Part shown: positions 40,126-46,369 of the stretch, one piece after another
How positions within the stretch are numbered: the first letter of the stretch is position 1
Layout of the letters: each line of letters opens with the position of its first letter
From: a virus
IMG/VR virus record: IMGVR_UViG_3300025914_000017
Coordinates: 1 to 48,634 of that record
DNA: 48,634 nucleotides
Direction: 5' to 3' (one strand)
Notes under the pieces: generated by a model
The model's input: only the letters and a program-made list of their open reading frames with translations
What the model was told of the DNA's origin: nothing
The model's database searches: none
Made by a program: the position numbers and the translations under genes

Positions 40126-40212
40126 TTAATGTAAGTGGTTGTATCATTGAACGCGGCGTAAAAGACTATAATTAATAAGGTTCACGCGGGAAAAAGATAG
40201 TCTTTCCACTTT
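40126..40212 (+). ncRNA. Candidate hairpin RNA between variant boxes 23 and 24
   Basis: Box 23 (TAACAG variant) is not followed by an ORF. AAGACTAT (about 40165-40172) pairs with ATAGTCTT (about 40196-40203) around a 23-nt loop that includes CACGCGG, and GAACGCGG lies upstream. The next box (24) is also a variant (TCCATC). Boxes around non-coding cargo may be less constrained. Confidence 0.45.
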
Positions 40213-40258
40213 TCCATCTAATAACGGCTCCTAGATACTAATTGAAAGAATAAAGACA

Positions 40259-40354
40259 ATGTTTTATGTAACCAAGAATGACGCGCAATACATCATGGCT
40301 GCCCTGCTGATTCCGACCCTGCTGGGCTTTTACTCTCTCTGCCTTTACTTCTAA
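40259..40354 (+). CDS. Single-TM micro-protein, 31 aa
   Basis: MFYVTKNDAQYIMAALLIPT then LLGFYSLCLYF forms one transmembrane helix with a short polar N-terminus. It lies 31 nt after box 24 with GAAAGAATAAAGA upstream. Confidence 0.6.
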   Translation: MFYVTKNDAQYIMAALLIPTLLGFYSLCLYF

Positions 40355-40361
40355 AAACTTA

Positions 40362-40394
40362 ATAGGCAGTTTAGAATAGCTGCCTATCTTTCTT
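40362..40394 (+). terminator. Rho-independent terminator
   Basis: ATAGGCAG pairs with CTGCCTAT around a 10-nt loop and CTTTCTT follows. Confidence 0.75.
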
Positions 40395-40456
40395 CCGGTT
40401 TAGCTCAGTTGGCAGGGAAACATTAATGACAGCTAATTGGTTGCATAATGTTTCCC
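40392..40456 (+). ncRNA. tRNA 5'-end-like remnant fused to a perfect hairpin
   Basis: CTTCCGGTTTAGCTCAGTTG then GCAG matches the acceptor strand, U8 and D-arm of a bacterial tRNA, but the D-stem partner and the rest of the tRNA are missing. Instead GGGAAACATTA (40415-40425) pairs perfectly with TAATGTTTCCC (40446-40456). The last three C are the first bases of box 25. It is a broken tRNA or an RNA element derived from one. Confidence 0.55.
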
Positions 40457-40483
40457 ATCCATTAACGGTTGAAGGTGTCTAAT

Positions 40484-40771
40484 ATGACTTGGAATAAAGA
40501 ACAGATTAGGATTGCCATTCAAACCCGTGATGTTGTGGTAGAGCGTGCCATTGTTGCTATCTATCAACGTCAGACACTAGACGAACAATCCTCAGAAGAA
40601 ACCAAGCATTCTAATGGAGTTGGTTTTAGTGGGGCGCATGCACGTTTGGGCACGTATTATGCCAAGTGGATTCTTCAGGGACGTCACTTAACCGGAAACC
40701 ATCTAGTCAAAGCTCGTGCCATGGCATTGCATTACGTAGGACAATTAGAGCAGATTGCTGCACAAGTTTAA
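40484..40771 (+). CDS. Hypothetical helical protein, 95 aa
   Basis: ATG is 15 nt after box 25. Helices EQIRIAIQTRDVVVERAIVA and LVKARAMALHYVGQLEQIA flank a Gly/Ser loop. GFSGAHARLGTYYAKWI resembles small phage proteins of unknown function found in clusters of this type. Confidence 0.65.
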   Translation: MTWNKEQIRIAIQTRDVVVERAIVAIYQRQTLDEQSSEETKHSNGVGFSGAHARLGTYYAKWILQGRHLTGNHLVKARAMALHYVGQLEQIAAQV

Positions 40772-40813
40772 TTCAAACTTGTTCCCATCTATTAACGGAT
40801 TGATATTACTAAT

Positions 40814-40960
40814 ATGGATTACCTAACTCGTAACATTCAAGACACTGGTAGCAAAACGGTTTTGATGCCAGCCAGCCACGTTCGTGGGAGCACCATTATC
40901 TTTTGGACTTGCTGTGTGTTCTGGACCATTGCCGCCATTGCTTATCACAGCATGCACTGA
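40814..40960 (+). CDS. Single-TM protein, 48 aa
   Basis: ATG is 15 nt after box 26. The polar N-terminal 25 residues are followed by STIIFWTCCVFWTIAAIAYH, a transmembrane helix. The next two genes also encode secreted or membrane products. Confidence 0.65.
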   Translation: MDYLTRNIQDTGSKTVLMPASHVRGSTIIFWTCCVFWTIAAIAYHSMH

Positions 40961-40966
40961 ACCAAG

Positions 40967-41251
40967 ATGCATATCTTCCTGTTAGTCATTATGGCATACT
41001 GTCATGTCTCCTGGGAATCTACCGATAGGGGACAGCCTGTTTATGATGCTAACGGGTATAACTACAGTGACAATGTTATCTCCTGTCATATCGATCCCAT
41101 TGAGGATAATATAACAGAACAACGTCACCATATTACTTGCTGGGGCACTGATAAGCAGGTAGTGGTAGATCGGTCCTTGCATTGTGATAAGCAGCAGATT
41201 GAAGATTACATTGAAGTGCAAAGCTTATTCTTAGGCTGTAAGTATCACTGA
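40967..41251 (+). CDS. Secreted small protein, 94 aa
   Basis: MHIFLLVIMAYCHVSWESTD looks like a short signal peptide. Five cysteines and many His and Asp residues follow, suggesting a disulphide-bonded periplasmic domain. It has no box of its own and lies 6 bp after the preceding gene. Confidence 0.6.
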   Translation: MHIFLLVIMAYCHVSWESTDRGQPVYDANGYNYSDNVISCHIDPIEDNITEQRHHITCWGTDKQVVVDRSLHCDKQQIEDYIEVQSLFLGCKYH

Positions 41252-41332
41252 ATGTTAGGCATTATTCTTGCCGCTGTAATTCCGATAGTAATACCAGTTA
41301 TTATTAATTGTTTGGATTACTTCATAGATTAA
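41252..41332 (+). CDS. Single-TM micro-protein, 26 aa
   Basis: MLGIILAAVIPIVIPVIINC then LDYFID is one hydrophobic helix. It starts directly at the previous stop (TGAATG). Three consecutive envelope-directed products suggest a small envelope module. Confidence 0.6.
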   Translation: MLGIILAAVIPIVIPVIINCLDYFID

Positions 41333-41349
41333 ATCCCATCTGATAACGG

Positions 41350-41516
41350 AGAAGGGTTTGTAGGCATTATCAAGAGGGAATTTATATTACTGAACATTCC
41401 AATATGTTGGAGTTGATTAATCGTTGCAATAAGCTTGCAACCTTACAGACAACTATTACATGGATGTATGTAGTTGTCTGAGTTTATAACGGCACTGTAA
41501 TGGTGCCGTTTCTTTT
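41350..41516 (+). ncRNA. Candidate structured RNA after box 27, with terminator
   Basis: No ORF starts near the box. CAGACAACTA (41446-41455) pairs perfectly with TAGTTGTCTG (41471-41480), with an inner ACAT/ATGT pair. TTGCAATAAGCTTGCAA (about 41414-41431) resembles the right half of the palindromic elements. AACGGCAC...GTGCCGTT then TCTTTT (41488-41516) is a terminator. It is a likely short non-coding transcript of about 150 nt. Confidence 0.5.
41488..41516 (+). terminator. Rho-independent terminator
   Basis: AACGGCAC-TGTAATG-GTGCCGTT, then TCTTTT. It ends the box-27 unit. Confidence 0.88.
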
Positions 41517-41525
41517 ATGCGCGTG

Positions 41526-41563
41526 TTGGTACGTGCTTTGCATATTGCAATAAGCTTGCCAAC
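41526..41563. repeat. Palindromic element copy 8
   Basis: TTGGTACGTGCTTTGCA on top and TTGGCAAGCTTATTGCA on the bottom strand, both GG-N10-GC. Box 28 lies 24 bp downstream and opens the longest multi-gene unit. Confidence 0.83.
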
Positions 41564-41615
41564 CATCCGTCAAGCCAAATTATTATCCCATCTAATAACG
41601 GAAGGATACACGTAA

Positions 41616-41681
41616 ATGAAGCTAAAGTTAATAGGTCAAGGTACACACACTCGTAAGGGTGCCGCAATCTATGGCGACTAA
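41616..41681 (+). CDS. Micro-protein, 21 aa
   Basis: MKLKLIGQGTHTRKGAAIYG then D. ATG is 14 nt after box 28. It is basic and too short for a fold. It could be a leader peptide. A 57-bp non-coding stretch with CTTTAAAAG follows before box 29. Confidence 0.5.
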   Translation: MKLKLIGQGTHTRKGAAIYGD

Positions 41682-41778
41682 TCCACATAGGTTGTTCTGA
41701 TTAGAGAATAGCTTTAAAAGCTCCGAACACTTTAGCTTCCCATCCTATAACGGTTTCATACTCTGATTGAGATACACA

Positions 41779-42147
41779 ATGAAGATCGAATGTACCACTG
41801 AGGAATTGGTAGCGCTGCAACGTACCACGGAACTGGAATCCTTGCAATATGAAGTAGTAGCATTGCGAGAACGGAATTCTTCCCTGGAAGATCGGATCGC
41901 TAACCTGAAGGATCACAACACTGACCTACAGCGGGAATTGGTGAAGCCGGCAGCTACTATTAATGGCGCCAGTATGCAGCAAGTTTCGGATCTGTTCAAG
42001 GTATACTTGGGTGGTGCCAATAGGGAAACCCCTATTGGAGCCCAAAAGATCGCTGCTATCAAAGCCGTTCGTGAAGTTTTCAAGTGCGGATTAAGGGAAG
42101 CCAAGTTTATCATTGAAGGTAACTTGGAAAACGAGCGATACGGCTGA
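41779..42147 (+). CDS. Coiled coil plus ribosomal bL12 C-terminal-like domain, 122 aa
   Basis: Residues 8-55 form a coiled coil (LESLQYEVVALRERNSSLED). Residues 90-114 read KIAAIKAVREVFKCGLREAK then FIIEG, which closely matches the bL12 CTD signature K-x-A-x-IKxVR...GLxEAK-x-x-VE, the surface that recruits IF2, EF-G and RF3 to the ribosome. The coiled coil may replace the bL12 dimerisation domain. With IF-1 and RF2 in the same window, a ribosome-directed role is plausible. bL12 is known to be virus-encoded in some cases. Confidence 0.75.
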   Translation: MKIECTTEELVALQRTTELESLQYEVVALRERNSSLEDRIANLKDHNTDLQRELVKPAATINGASMQQVSDLFKVYLGGANRETPIGAQKIAAIKAVREVFKCGLREAKFIIEGNLENERYG

Positions 42148-42185
42148 ATAAACTTCCCATCCTTTAACGGTTGATTGCATTCAAT

Positions 42186-42368
42186 ATGGATCCTGAGCAA
42201 TTGATTCAGCAAAGCGCGGCTTCTGGGGAAACCATCAAGATTGATTGGAATGTCAAAGTGTTTTCTCACTTGATGCGCCGGTCTCCTATTTACACCGAAT
42301 ATACAACCTTCACGGAATTCCAGGGTAAAGAATTGGATAAGTCCTGGTGTATCCAATTGATACATTAA
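42186..42368 (+). CDS. Hypothetical protein, 60 aa
   Basis: ATG is 15 nt after box 30. A polar N-terminus is followed by IKIDWNVKVFSHLMRR and a strand YTEYTTFTEF. The stop TAA immediately precedes box 31. Its function is unknown. Confidence 0.62.
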   Translation: MDPEQLIQQSAASGETIKIDWNVKVFSHLMRRSPIYTEYTTFTEFQGKELDKSWCIQLIH

Positions 42369-42398
42369 CCCATCCTTTAACGGTTAGAGACACCTAAC

Positions 42399-42593
42399 AT
42401 GACATTCGATAAAGGACAGCGAGTCAACACTCCTAATGGTCTTGGTACTATTAATTACCAAAGGATGGTACCGCCCGATTACAGTGAAGCTATGATAGTT
42501 TCTGTCTTTCTGGATTCTCGCCAATTGGATCGGGACTTGGGAAAGTATTCTGGAACTATCTTTCCGGCAGATGTTGTTACTCCCATCCAATAA
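42399..42593 (+). CDS. SH3/KOW-like small protein, 64 aa, ends TPIQ
   Basis: FDKGQRVNTPNGLGTI resembles the start of a KOW or CarD-like SH3 domain, followed by strands AMIVSVFLDS. It ends inside box 32 as Pro-Ile-Gln-stop. ATG is 15 nt after box 31. Confidence 0.65.
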   Translation: MTFDKGQRVNTPNGLGTINYQRMVPPDYSEAMIVSVFLDSRQLDRDLGKYSGTIFPADVVTPIQ

Positions 42594-42620
42594 CGGACTA
42601 CTAATAATAGTATAAGACAA

Positions 42621-42923
42621 ATGGTAAAAACCAACCACCATAACGAATGGTTTCGACCCGTTACCAAAACCACTTGCTCTTGCGGTCAAAAGAAAACGCA
42701 AGTTTATAGTTGGGGAGAATATGTGTGTGCCAAGTGGCGCACCATTGACTATGTGTGTCAAAACTGTTTTCCGATTGTAAGCGAACGTTTACAGCAGCAT
42801 AAAAAGGAATGCGGCTGTGAATTTAAGCTAATTGGTTATCGCGGCTGTAGTTTGCCTGACTGGCTTAAAATGCCTGTGCAATCTTGCCAGTTTTCCCATC
42901 AAGTAACGGTTGAAGATGTCTAA
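42621..42923 (+). CDS. Cys-rich zinc-binding protein, 100 aa
   Basis: C-S-C-G near residue 20, VCQNC near 46 and ECGCEF near 64 suggest one or two zinc sites. The body is basic. The reading frame passes through box 33 (as FSHQ) and stops at the TAA of the conserved TAAT just before the next ATG, so box and spacer are coding here. Confidence 0.68.
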   Translation: MVKTNHHNEWFRPVTKTTCSCGQKKTQVYSWGEYVCAKWRTIDYVCQNCFPIVSERLQQHKKECGCEFKLIGYRGCSLPDWLKMPVQSCQFSHQVTVEDV

Positions 42924-42924
42924 T

Positions 42925-43101
42925 ATGACTAAGCAACAAGCTCTGCAGGACTTTAAAGAAAACGTACTGCCGGCAGTCAAACAGCAATATCCACATGATA
43001 AGCATGCTGTTATTCAAGCTTGGAATGATTACACTGACAGCTTGTGTAAAGACCGGCAGATTACCGCCAAGCAATACCATAACTGGTCCAATCCTTTTTG
43101 A
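42925..43101 (+). CDS. Hypothetical helical protein, 58 aa
   Basis: ATG is 15 nt after box 33. MTKQQALQDFKENVLPAVKQ then a second helix IQAWNDYTDSLCKD and ITAKQYHNW resembles small helical phage proteins of the head-to-tail ORFan type. Its function is unknown. Confidence 0.65.
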   Translation: MTKQQALQDFKENVLPAVKQQYPHDKHAVIQAWNDYTDSLCKDRQITAKQYHNWSNPF

Positions 43102-43106
43102 GCCTC

Positions 43107-43313
43107 ATGTCTAAGTGTGAACATGTATTTCCACGTGTAGCTAATTACGAGTTATTAGGCACTGGTGGCAAAAGGATTATATGGTCCTGCAATAACTGTC
43201 TTTCCATCAAGGTTCACTTCATTAATGATGTAAAAGTTAATGATAAATGGACTACATATGAAAAAACAGTCATAGTAGACTGTTTAGATTACGATCCTGA
43301 TCCCATCCAGTAA
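43107..43313 (+). CDS. Zinc-ribbon-like protein, 68 aa, ends DPIQ
   Basis: CEHVF at the N-terminus and WSCNNCLSIKVHF later give C-x-H...C-x2-C, a probable zinc ribbon. A strand-rich C-terminus follows. It ends inside box 34 as Pro-Ile-Gln-stop. It starts 5 bp after the previous stop without its own box. Confidence 0.67.
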   Translation: MSKCEHVFPRVANYELLGTGGKRIIWSCNNCLSIKVHFINDVKVNDKWTTYEKTVIVDCLDYDPDPIQ

Positions 43314-43331
43314 CGGTTAGGTACAACCAAT

Positions 43332-43484
43332 ATGACAACTATGTATCTAATACGCGATACCACTGGCAAGATATTGTCGAGTTGCTCTTTCAATTCCGTT
43401 GCAGCTTTATGTGAAGCAGTTAAGGTCTGGCATTATTTGGGCAACATTAGCGCCGATAGCTATGGTGTTGTAGTTATCTTTTAG
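43332..43484 (+). CDS. Hypothetical protein, 50 aa
   Basis: ATG is 15 nt after box 34. Strand YLIRDTTGKILSS, helix SVAALCEAVKVWHYLG and strand YGVVVIF form a small beta-alpha-beta unit. It ends TAG three bases before box 35. Confidence 0.63.
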   Translation: MTTMYLIRDTTGKILSSCSFNSVAALCEAVKVWHYLGNISADSYGVVVIF

Positions 43485-43516
43485 TTCCCATCCTATAACG
43501 GCTAGGTACAATTAAT

Positions 43517-43975
43517 ATGAGCCAGTTATCCGAAGCCCTAAAAAAAGTCGCTGCTATTGCATCTTCTACCTACCTAGGAGAAGAGACTGAAAAGTATAGT
43601 CAAGGCAGCGGTACTTACAAGGTTAATAAGTGGAAAGTAGAATTGTCTTTCCAGGGGCGCCGATATACTTGTCCCTTATATAAGACAGGTGAAGGTCTTC
43701 GAAAGAAAAAGTACAGCTTTAATAGCAAGCTGGGACAATGGGGTAATTTTCCCGTTGCAGGATCAAACCACCCTGATGTAGCTGACGTTATTCATTGTCT
43801 GATTACTGATACTCATTGCGGCATGATGGCATTCGACGAGTATTGCAGCGAGTTTGGACTTGATACTGATTCCCGTGCTGCTTTCAAAGTGTGGGAGCAA
43901 TGCGTGGAAACTGCTGGACCTTTTAGACGGTTTCTAGGTTCGGAGTTTGATCATCTGTCAATGTTGGAACACTAA
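43517..43975 (+). CDS. Conserved phage/plasmid-type protein, 152 aa
   Basis: It contains DVADVIHCLITDTHC...FDEYCSEFGLDTDSRAAFKVWEQC...FRRFLG, a pattern I know from uncharacterised phage and plasmid proteins, where the FxxWCxxFGYDxDSRKA core is conserved. The N-terminal half is a beta sheet (WKVELSFQGRRYTCPLYKTG). The role is unknown. It is one of the few recognisable families in this region. Confidence 0.72.
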   Translation: MSQLSEALKKVAAIASSTYLGEETEKYSQGSGTYKVNKWKVELSFQGRRYTCPLYKTGEGLRKKKYSFNSKLGQWGNFPVAGSNHPDVADVIHCLITDTHCGMMAFDEYCSEFGLDTDSRAAFKVWEQCVETAGPFRRFLGSEFDHLSMLEH

Positions 43976-44211
43976 TGAAAACTTACAGGCTCAAAGAAAA
44001 CCATCCCACCTATCAGAAATTTCTTAAGCTATATAATCTAGCTGAGAAGTTAGGTATCTCTCTTGAATTTATTGGAGATCAATGTTTTTTGGTAGATTTT
44101 GATCTGCCTAAGATACGGTTTCAAGTGAAAGATATAGAGCCTAATCATATCTTAACTTCGTTTCCTTATCCAACGGAATTTGAGATTACATATCAGAAGC
44201 CCCATCCATAG
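43975..44211 (+). CDS. Hypothetical protein, 78 aa
   Basis: It starts by TAATG overlap with the preceding gene. Helix YQKFLKLYNLAEKLGISLEF is followed by strands. It ends inside variant box 36, read as K-P-H-P-TAG, and that box has AGACGG, so the stop is TAG here. Confidence 0.65.
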   Translation: MKTYRLKENHPTYQKFLKLYNLAEKLGISLEFIGDQCFLVDFDLPKIRFQVKDIEPNHILTSFPYPTEFEITYQKPHP

Positions 44212-44230
44212 ACGGAAGTGTGTATTTAAT

Positions 44231-44518
44231 ATGCGCAACTATCAAAGCATGATTGAGCGACGAAAAGCGGAATTCCAAGATCATTTCTCGGATGTTGGAT
44301 TGTCCAAACAGTTCATTCAATATTACGAGAATGGCAAGCGTATCAAGGTGCGGTTTCCCGATGGTCGTACAGAGTGCGGTACCGTTGGAGTTACAACCGG
44401 TTGGGTCCCTTGCTTTCTGCTAATGCATCGCAGTACTGATACTGGAAGCTCTACAGTCTTGGCAGACATGGATAAGATTGTGGGCGTGCAAGTCAGTAAG
44501 AAGTACGTTACGCCGTGA
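44231..44518 (+). CDS. Hypothetical protein, 95 aa
   Basis: ATG is 15 nt after variant box 36. The N-terminus is a charged helix (YQSMIERRKAEFQDHF). GKRIKVRFPDGRTECGTVGVT then reads like an SH3-type barrel seen in small phage proteins. It is the last gene before a terminator. Confidence 0.67.
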   Translation: MRNYQSMIERRKAEFQDHFSDVGLSKQFIQYYENGKRIKVRFPDGRTECGTVGVTTGWVPCFLLMHRSTDTGSSTVLADMDKIVGVQVSKKYVTP

Positions 44519-44521
44519 ATG

Positions 44522-44550
44522 GAAAAGGAGCATCTGCTCCTTTTCATTTT
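44522..44550 (+). terminator. Rho-independent terminator, symmetric
   Basis: GAAAAGGAGC-ATCT-GCTCCTTTTC is a perfect 10-bp stem followed by ATTTT. Confidence 0.9.
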
Positions 44551-44556
44551 GCCCAA

Positions 44557-44594
44557 TATGGTATGTGCTTTGCATATTGCAGCATTCGTACCAC
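44557..44594. repeat. Palindromic element copy 9
   Basis: TGGTATGTGCTTTGCA on top and TGGTACGAATGCTGCA on the bottom strand keep GG-N10-GC. Box 37 follows 24 bp downstream. Confidence 0.82.
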
Positions 44595-44655
44595 TACCTC
44601 CGGGGCAAAAAACAAACTCCCATCACATAACGGGTTGATACTAAAGGTAAGAGAT

Positions 44656-44865
44656 ATGAAAGTTAAAGTGTTTCCCGTCAATGGCAGCTATACTATCTGT
44701 GCGGTTTTACCTAACGGCAGCATGGATCCGCATTATCCTGCTATTACGGATATTGCGCATCATGGTAATGCGCAATACATTGCGGACAGAATCAATGAGG
44801 CTTATCGGGCGGGTGAAACCAATAAAGCCATTGAGATTCGAAAAGTCTTGGGTCTTTTATATTAA
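44656..44865 (+). CDS. Hypothetical protein, 69 aa
   Basis: ATG is 22 nt after box 37 with AAGGTAAGAG upstream. Strand KVKVFPVNGSYTICAVLPNG is followed by helices HGNAQYIADRINEAYRAG and NKAIEIRKVLG. I reject a longer ORF from 44515 that runs through the terminator and palindrome. Confidence 0.66.
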   Translation: MKVKVFPVNGSYTICAVLPNGSMDPHYPAITDIAHHGNAQYIADRINEAYRAGETNKAIEIRKVLGLLY

Positions 44866-44896
44866 TCCCATCTTCTAACGGATGAATGCAATTAAT

Positions 44897-45193
44897 ATGG
44901 CAAAACAATATCCCTGTGATGGTTTTACTCGACTCACAGAAGAATCAGACTTGGTTCCAGGTACCGTGCTTCGCATGGTTAACTTTATCGATAACCCTGC
45001 TGTTAGCGCTCCCTTTTCCGATTGTGTCATTACTAAAGTAGAAGATGGTATTGTCTACCTGAATCGTCCCATGGGATGGTCCAATGGCAAAACTCATACA
45101 GAAGAGTTTTGTGCCTACACTACCAGGGTTGTCAAGTTCTGGCATACTGTACTGACCGCTAGTGGTAAGCCTTATAGTATGTTTGGGGTGTAG
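44897..45193 (+). CDS. Hypothetical protein, 98 aa
   Basis: ATG is 15 nt after box 38. DLVPGTVLRMVNFI and CVITKVEDGIVYLNRP suggest an SH3/PUA-like barrel. It ends TAG two bases before box 39. Similar proteins occur in large phages, with no known role. Confidence 0.65.
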   Translation: MAKQYPCDGFTRLTEESDLVPGTVLRMVNFIDNPAVSAPFSDCVITKVEDGIVYLNRPMGWSNGKTHTEEFCAYTTRVVKFWHTVLTASGKPYSMFGV

Positions 45194-45226
45194 TTCCCAT
45201 CCTGTAACGGAACCAGTATATTAATT

Positions 45227-45409
45227 ATGGATAGATTTACAAGGTGTCTGCTACTAGGTCTATTCTTCTTTGTTCTAAACGTTCTTTTATATAAGATGTT
45301 TAGGTTGGTTTATTGGGAACGTACAGTCATTACCTCTATAGTAGCACTTTATGTCGGTTGGTTTCATGACAGTTGGTTTTTCAAAAAAAGAAATAAACCC
45401 ATCCAGTAA
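45227..45409 (+). CDS. Small membrane protein, two TM segments, 60 aa, ends KPIQ
   Basis: LLLGLFFFVLNVLLYKMF and VITSIVALYVGWFHDSWF are membrane segments; the C-terminus is basic. It stops inside box 40 as Pro-Ile-Gln-stop. ATG is 16 nt after box 39. Confidence 0.68.
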   Translation: MDRFTRCLLLGLFFFVLNVLLYKMFRLVYWERTVITSIVALYVGWFHDSWFFKKRNKPIQ

Positions 45410-45446
45410 CGGATATTATCTTCCTATTGTAAGAAAGTAAAAGACA

Positions 45447-45851
45447 ATGGAAATTCTTTCTCATTCTCGCAGTGTTAAGGTAGAACAATACAGCTTGTGT
45501 TTCGATTATATCGGAGCCAGCAAGCATCATGGTTTCTCGTTTGACTGCAATGCAGCTGGAGAAGTAGATGTTGTGGCTTTGCAGAAAAAGCCGGCAGCAT
45601 ATGATAACTATCTGAAATGTCTGTCAGGCGAGCATAAGGTTCATGCTCCTTACGTTCAGGACTTTTCGCATCGTTATACCGAGCCGGCAGTAGGTCGGTG
45701 TGTCTGCGGCTGCAAAGTAGAATTGGCTCGTTTTACCAATACCTGCGATGGTTGCAATCGGGATTACAATTACAGCGGAGATCTTTTGGCACATAGAAGC
45801 CAATGGGGTGAGGAAACTGGGGAAAGCTACTGTGATATTCAGGACCTGTAA
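45447..45851 (+). CDS. Zinc-ribbon-containing protein, 134 aa
   Basis: The N-terminal 85 residues are mixed alpha/beta. GRCVCGCKVELARFTNTCDGC then NRDYNYSG is a clear C-x-C-x-C...C-x2-C zinc ribbon of the kind seen in small phage proteins, where it precedes L-A-R-S/H-x-x-W-G-E-E-T-G-E (here LAHRSQWGEETGE). That ending is a recurrent phage motif of unknown function. It starts 34 nt after box 40. Confidence 0.72.
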   Translation: MEILSHSRSVKVEQYSLCFDYIGASKHHGFSFDCNAAGEVDVVALQKKPAAYDNYLKCLSGEHKVHAPYVQDFSHRYTEPAVGRCVCGCKVELARFTNTCDGCNRDYNYSGDLLAHRSQWGEETGESYCDIQDL

Positions 45852-46033
45852 TGAAAAAGCGCAATCGCTGTAAGTGTAAAAAGTGTGGTACGATTATTGA
45901 ATCCAAACATCGGCATGACTTTGTTTACTGTAGATGTAAGTCCATTTTCACTGATGGTGGAACTGATTACATTAGAAGGGGAGGAGATCTTTCTTTAATT
46001 GAGGAAGTTCCAGAAGATAACAACATCTCCTAA
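45851..46033 (+). CDS. Small zinc protein with KCG...HRHDFV...DGG motif, 60 aa
   Basis: CKCKKCGTIIESKHRHDFVY then CRCKSIFTDGGTDYIRRGGD matches a small conserved family found in phages and Gram-positive bacteria. Its function is unknown. It starts by TAATG overlap and ends inside the variant box 41 as Asn-Ile-Ser-stop. Confidence 0.73.
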   Translation: MKKRNRCKCKKCGTIIESKHRHDFVYCRCKSIFTDGGTDYIRRGGDLSLIEEVPEDNNIS

Positions 46034-46044
46034 CGGAATATATT

Positions 46045-46338
46045 ATGAGTTACGAACTAAGCTTCAGTGAAACATTCTTCTTCGGCGAATGTGATCCCTA
46101 CGAAACTGACATTACTGCAACACCTACCAGTGTGTATGCTGCTATCTGCTGCTGTAAGGAACTGGATCCTGACAAGTGGCAAGACATTGCAGCGGAAGTC
46201 TTTCAAGTAGAGCCGGATCTATTGACAGAGGAAGCTGTCATGAGAAAGATTCGTAAAACCGACACATGTTCTAACTTGAACGTGCCTGTACGGGTGTGGA
46301 TAGATGAACAGGGTTGGTATAAACTAGAAGTGTATTGA
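46045..46338 (+). CDS. Hypothetical acidic protein, 97 aa
   Basis: ATG is only 8 nt after variant box 41, the shortest spacing seen. Strands ELSFSETFFFGEC, a helix WQDIAAEVFQV, and NVPVRVWIDEQGWYKLEVY at the C-terminus form an acidic alpha/beta protein. Its function is unknown. Confidence 0.65.
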   Translation: MSYELSFSETFFFGECDPYETDITATPTSVYAAICCCKELDPDKWQDIAAEVFQVEPDLLTEEAVMRKIRKTDTCSNLNVPVRVWIDEQGWYKLEVY

Positions 46339-46369
46339 TCCCATCTGATAACGGTGGAGCATATCTAAT

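Noticed and set aside
35913-43080. Leftward ORFs that share a P-L-x-D-G motif (for example PFIDGN, PLLDGK)
   Set aside because: The motif is just the reverse complement of the box (CCG-TTA-NNN-GAT-GGG) translated. All strong start signals are on the + strand.
44515-44655. N-terminal extension of the gene at 44656
   Set aside because: It would translate through a strong terminator, palindrome 9 and box 37.
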